A stretch of 64,000 nucleotides of DNA from Myxococcus qinghaiensis (lineage in GTDB: Bacteria; Myxococcota; Myxococcia; Myxococcales; Myxococcaceae): the NCBI RefSeq assembly GCF_024198215.1, contig NZ_JAKCFA010000003.1, positions 496,001-560,000 on the forward strand, read 5' to 3'. Of the stretch, positions 62,921-64,000 are shown piece by piece. The position numbers and the translations under genes are program-made. The notes below the pieces were generated by a model, which was given only the letters and a program-made list of their open reading frames with translations, was not told where the DNA came from and ran no database searches. How positions within the stretch are numbered: the stretch's first letter is position 1; each line of letters begins with the position of its first letter.

Positions 62921-64000
62921 CCAGCGAGCGTCCGTGCGGGGTCGGTGGCGGCGGCGCGGCGGCTGGGGAAGTAGGCCCCGGCCAGCGCGGCCAGGAGTCC
63001 CAGCACCACCCCACCCAGCACCACCGGCCAGGGGAAGGAGAAGAAGCTGTCGGGCTTGAACGGGAAGTTGGGCAGGTAGCCCGCGGCCAGGCGGTTGACG
63101 CCCAGGGACGCGAGGAGCGCCACCCCGGTGCCAATGGCCCCGCCGGCCAGGCCCACCACGGCGGACTCGGCCAGGACGATGGCCCGGATGTCCGAGCGCG
63201 ACGCGCCCACCGCCTGCATCACGCCAATCTCCTTGGCGCGCGCGCGCACCGAGGCCGACAGCGCGTGGGCGATGTTCACCGCCGCCAGGATGCAGATGAG
63301 GATGGACAGGAGCGCCAGCGCGGAGGTCGTGAGCGCGACGGCCGCGCCCGTGTTCTCCGCCATGCGGCGCTCCTGGTCGTCGATTTCCAGGCCCATGGCC
63401 TTCACGGCGTCCACCAGCGCGGGCACCTTGGACGGGTCCGTGGCGACGAGGGTGACACCGGTGAAGGTGTCCGCGTCCACGCCCGCCTCGCGGTTGATGC
63501 GCATCGCCGTCTCCAGCGGAATGGTGATTCCGGCGAACATGGCCCGGTCCGACGCGCCCACCACCTGCGTCTGCGCGGAGCGGCTGGGCCCCGACGCGGA
63601 GTTCGCCGACACGTAGGAGCGGTTGAACTCCACCGGGAAGCCGAAGCCGACAATCATGTTGGCGGAGAGCTGCGGCAGCTTGCGCGCCGGGGCGAACGTC
63701 TTGTTGTACAGCTCCAGGAGCCGCGTGGAGACGAGCACCGGAATCGGCTGTCCCTCGCCCGGGTCCTTGAACTCGCCCAGCTGCGAGTCGCCCTTCACGA
63801 GCGACGGCTCCACGCCCATGGCCAGCACCTCCATGCCCATGCGCAGCTTGGTGCCGAAGAAGACGCCGTCGTAGCGAGTCACCGCCGGCACGCGCACGTT
63901 CATCTTCCGGTGCGCCGCCTCCACGCCGGGCAGCGTGCGCAGGCGCTCCACCGCCTCCGCGTCCAGCTTGCCGCCGCCCAGGAGCGAGCCCAGCGACACC
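62917..64000 (-). CDS. ABC transporter permease, MacB/LolE-like (N-terminus outside window)
   Basis: The C-terminal 361 residues of an FtsX-type permease; the first transmembrane helix and start lie beyond the window. A large periplasmic domain (e.g. LRTLPGVEAAHRKMNVRVPA, then VSTRLLELYNKTFAPARKLP) is followed by three transmembrane helices with the family block SVRARAKEIGVMQAVGASRS, DIRAIVLAESAVVGLAGG and GAYFPSRRAAATDPARTLAG. MacB/LolCE relatives move lipoproteins, peptides or siderophores outward using a partner ATPase, which is not in the window. The stop overlaps the 270-residue membrane gene (ATGA). Confidence 0.88.
   Translation of the reverse strand, partial: VSLGSLLGGGKLDAEAVERLRTLPGVEAAHRKMNVRVPAVTRYDGVFFGTKLRMGMEVLAMGVEPSLVKGDSQLGEFKDPGEGQPIPVLVSTRLLELYNKTFAPARKLPQLSANMIVGFGFPVEFNRSYVSANSASGPSRSAQTQVVGASDRAMFAGITIPLETAMRINREAGVDADTFTGVTLVATDPSKVPALVDAVKAMGLEIDDQERRMAENTGAAVALTTSALALLSILICILAAVNIAHALSASVRARAKEIGVMQAVGASRSDIRAIVLAESAVVGLAGGAIGTGVALLASLGVNRLAAGYLPNFPFKPDSFFSFPWPVVLGGVVLGLLAALAGAYFPSRRAAATDPARTLAG

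Overview
This is a very GC-rich, gene-dense window with the composition and gene content of a myxobacterium (Myxococcota, Myxococcaceae-like). Evidence for this is the number of eukaryote-like Ser/Thr kinases (one with HRDISPQN in place of HRDLKPEN), kinase-AAA-TPR giants, stand-alone receiver proteins, Asp-Gly-Gly-rich proteins, a non-flagellar type III secretion (T3SS) operon and a SitA-like lipoprotein toxin/immunity pair. No rRNA, tRNA, CRISPR array, prophage or insertion sequence was seen. Genus and species cannot be fixed from the sequence alone.

Layout. (1) 1-7500, minus strand: a T3SS operon, in transcription order needle-like protein, sctI, sctJ, an unassigned FliG-N-like protein, sctQ, a FliO-like protein, sctR, sctS, sctT, sctU, sctV (cut by the window edge). 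Most junctions are 4-base start/stop overlaps. (2) 7725-10686: PilZ protein, receiver, zinc-ribbon/TPR protein, STAS-like protein. (3) 10785-19248, minus strand: a complete moxR-DUF58-Bat operon (MoxR ATPase, DUF58, BatD-like anchor, BatA, BatB, BatC, BatD, BatE). (4) 19433-28347: alpha/beta hydrolase, secreted M14 peptidase, an accessory toxin/immunity pair with lower GC, a DUF2157-DUF4401-GDYXXLXY membrane operon, and a heme oxygenase operon behind an AT-rich operator-like site, convergent with a short-chain dehydrogenase. (5) 28430-37281: a sigma-54-type activator divergent from a kinase-AAA-TPR protein, then a three-gene YcaO-TfuA (thioamidation-type) operon. (6) 37355-45558: methyltransferase with a repetitive Lys/Ala tail, LPG-synthase-like membrane protein, CBS protein, ECF sigma factor, receiver, and a second kinase-AAA-TPR giant carrying a degenerate nucleotide-cyclase domain. 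(7) 45718-53801: ZIP transporter, an LpoB/COG3014 envelope operon, MscS channel, receiver plus multiheme cytochrome. (8) 53943-64000: LysM lytic transglycosylase, L,D-transpeptidase, a double AAA protein, a PEGA-domain kinase, a membrane protein and an ABC permease cut by the window edge.

The most interesting loci are the YcaO-TfuA operon with its uncharacterised 219-residue partner (34008-37281), the SitA-like lipoprotein nuclease with a DUF3396-type immunity gene (21784-23528), and the flagellum-like features of the T3SS operon (FliO-like and FliG-N-like genes, plus a divergent needle candidate with a TTG start). Starts were chosen from Shine-Dalgarno spacing and overlap with the upstream stop. 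Family assignments are by recognition of motifs, not by database search.
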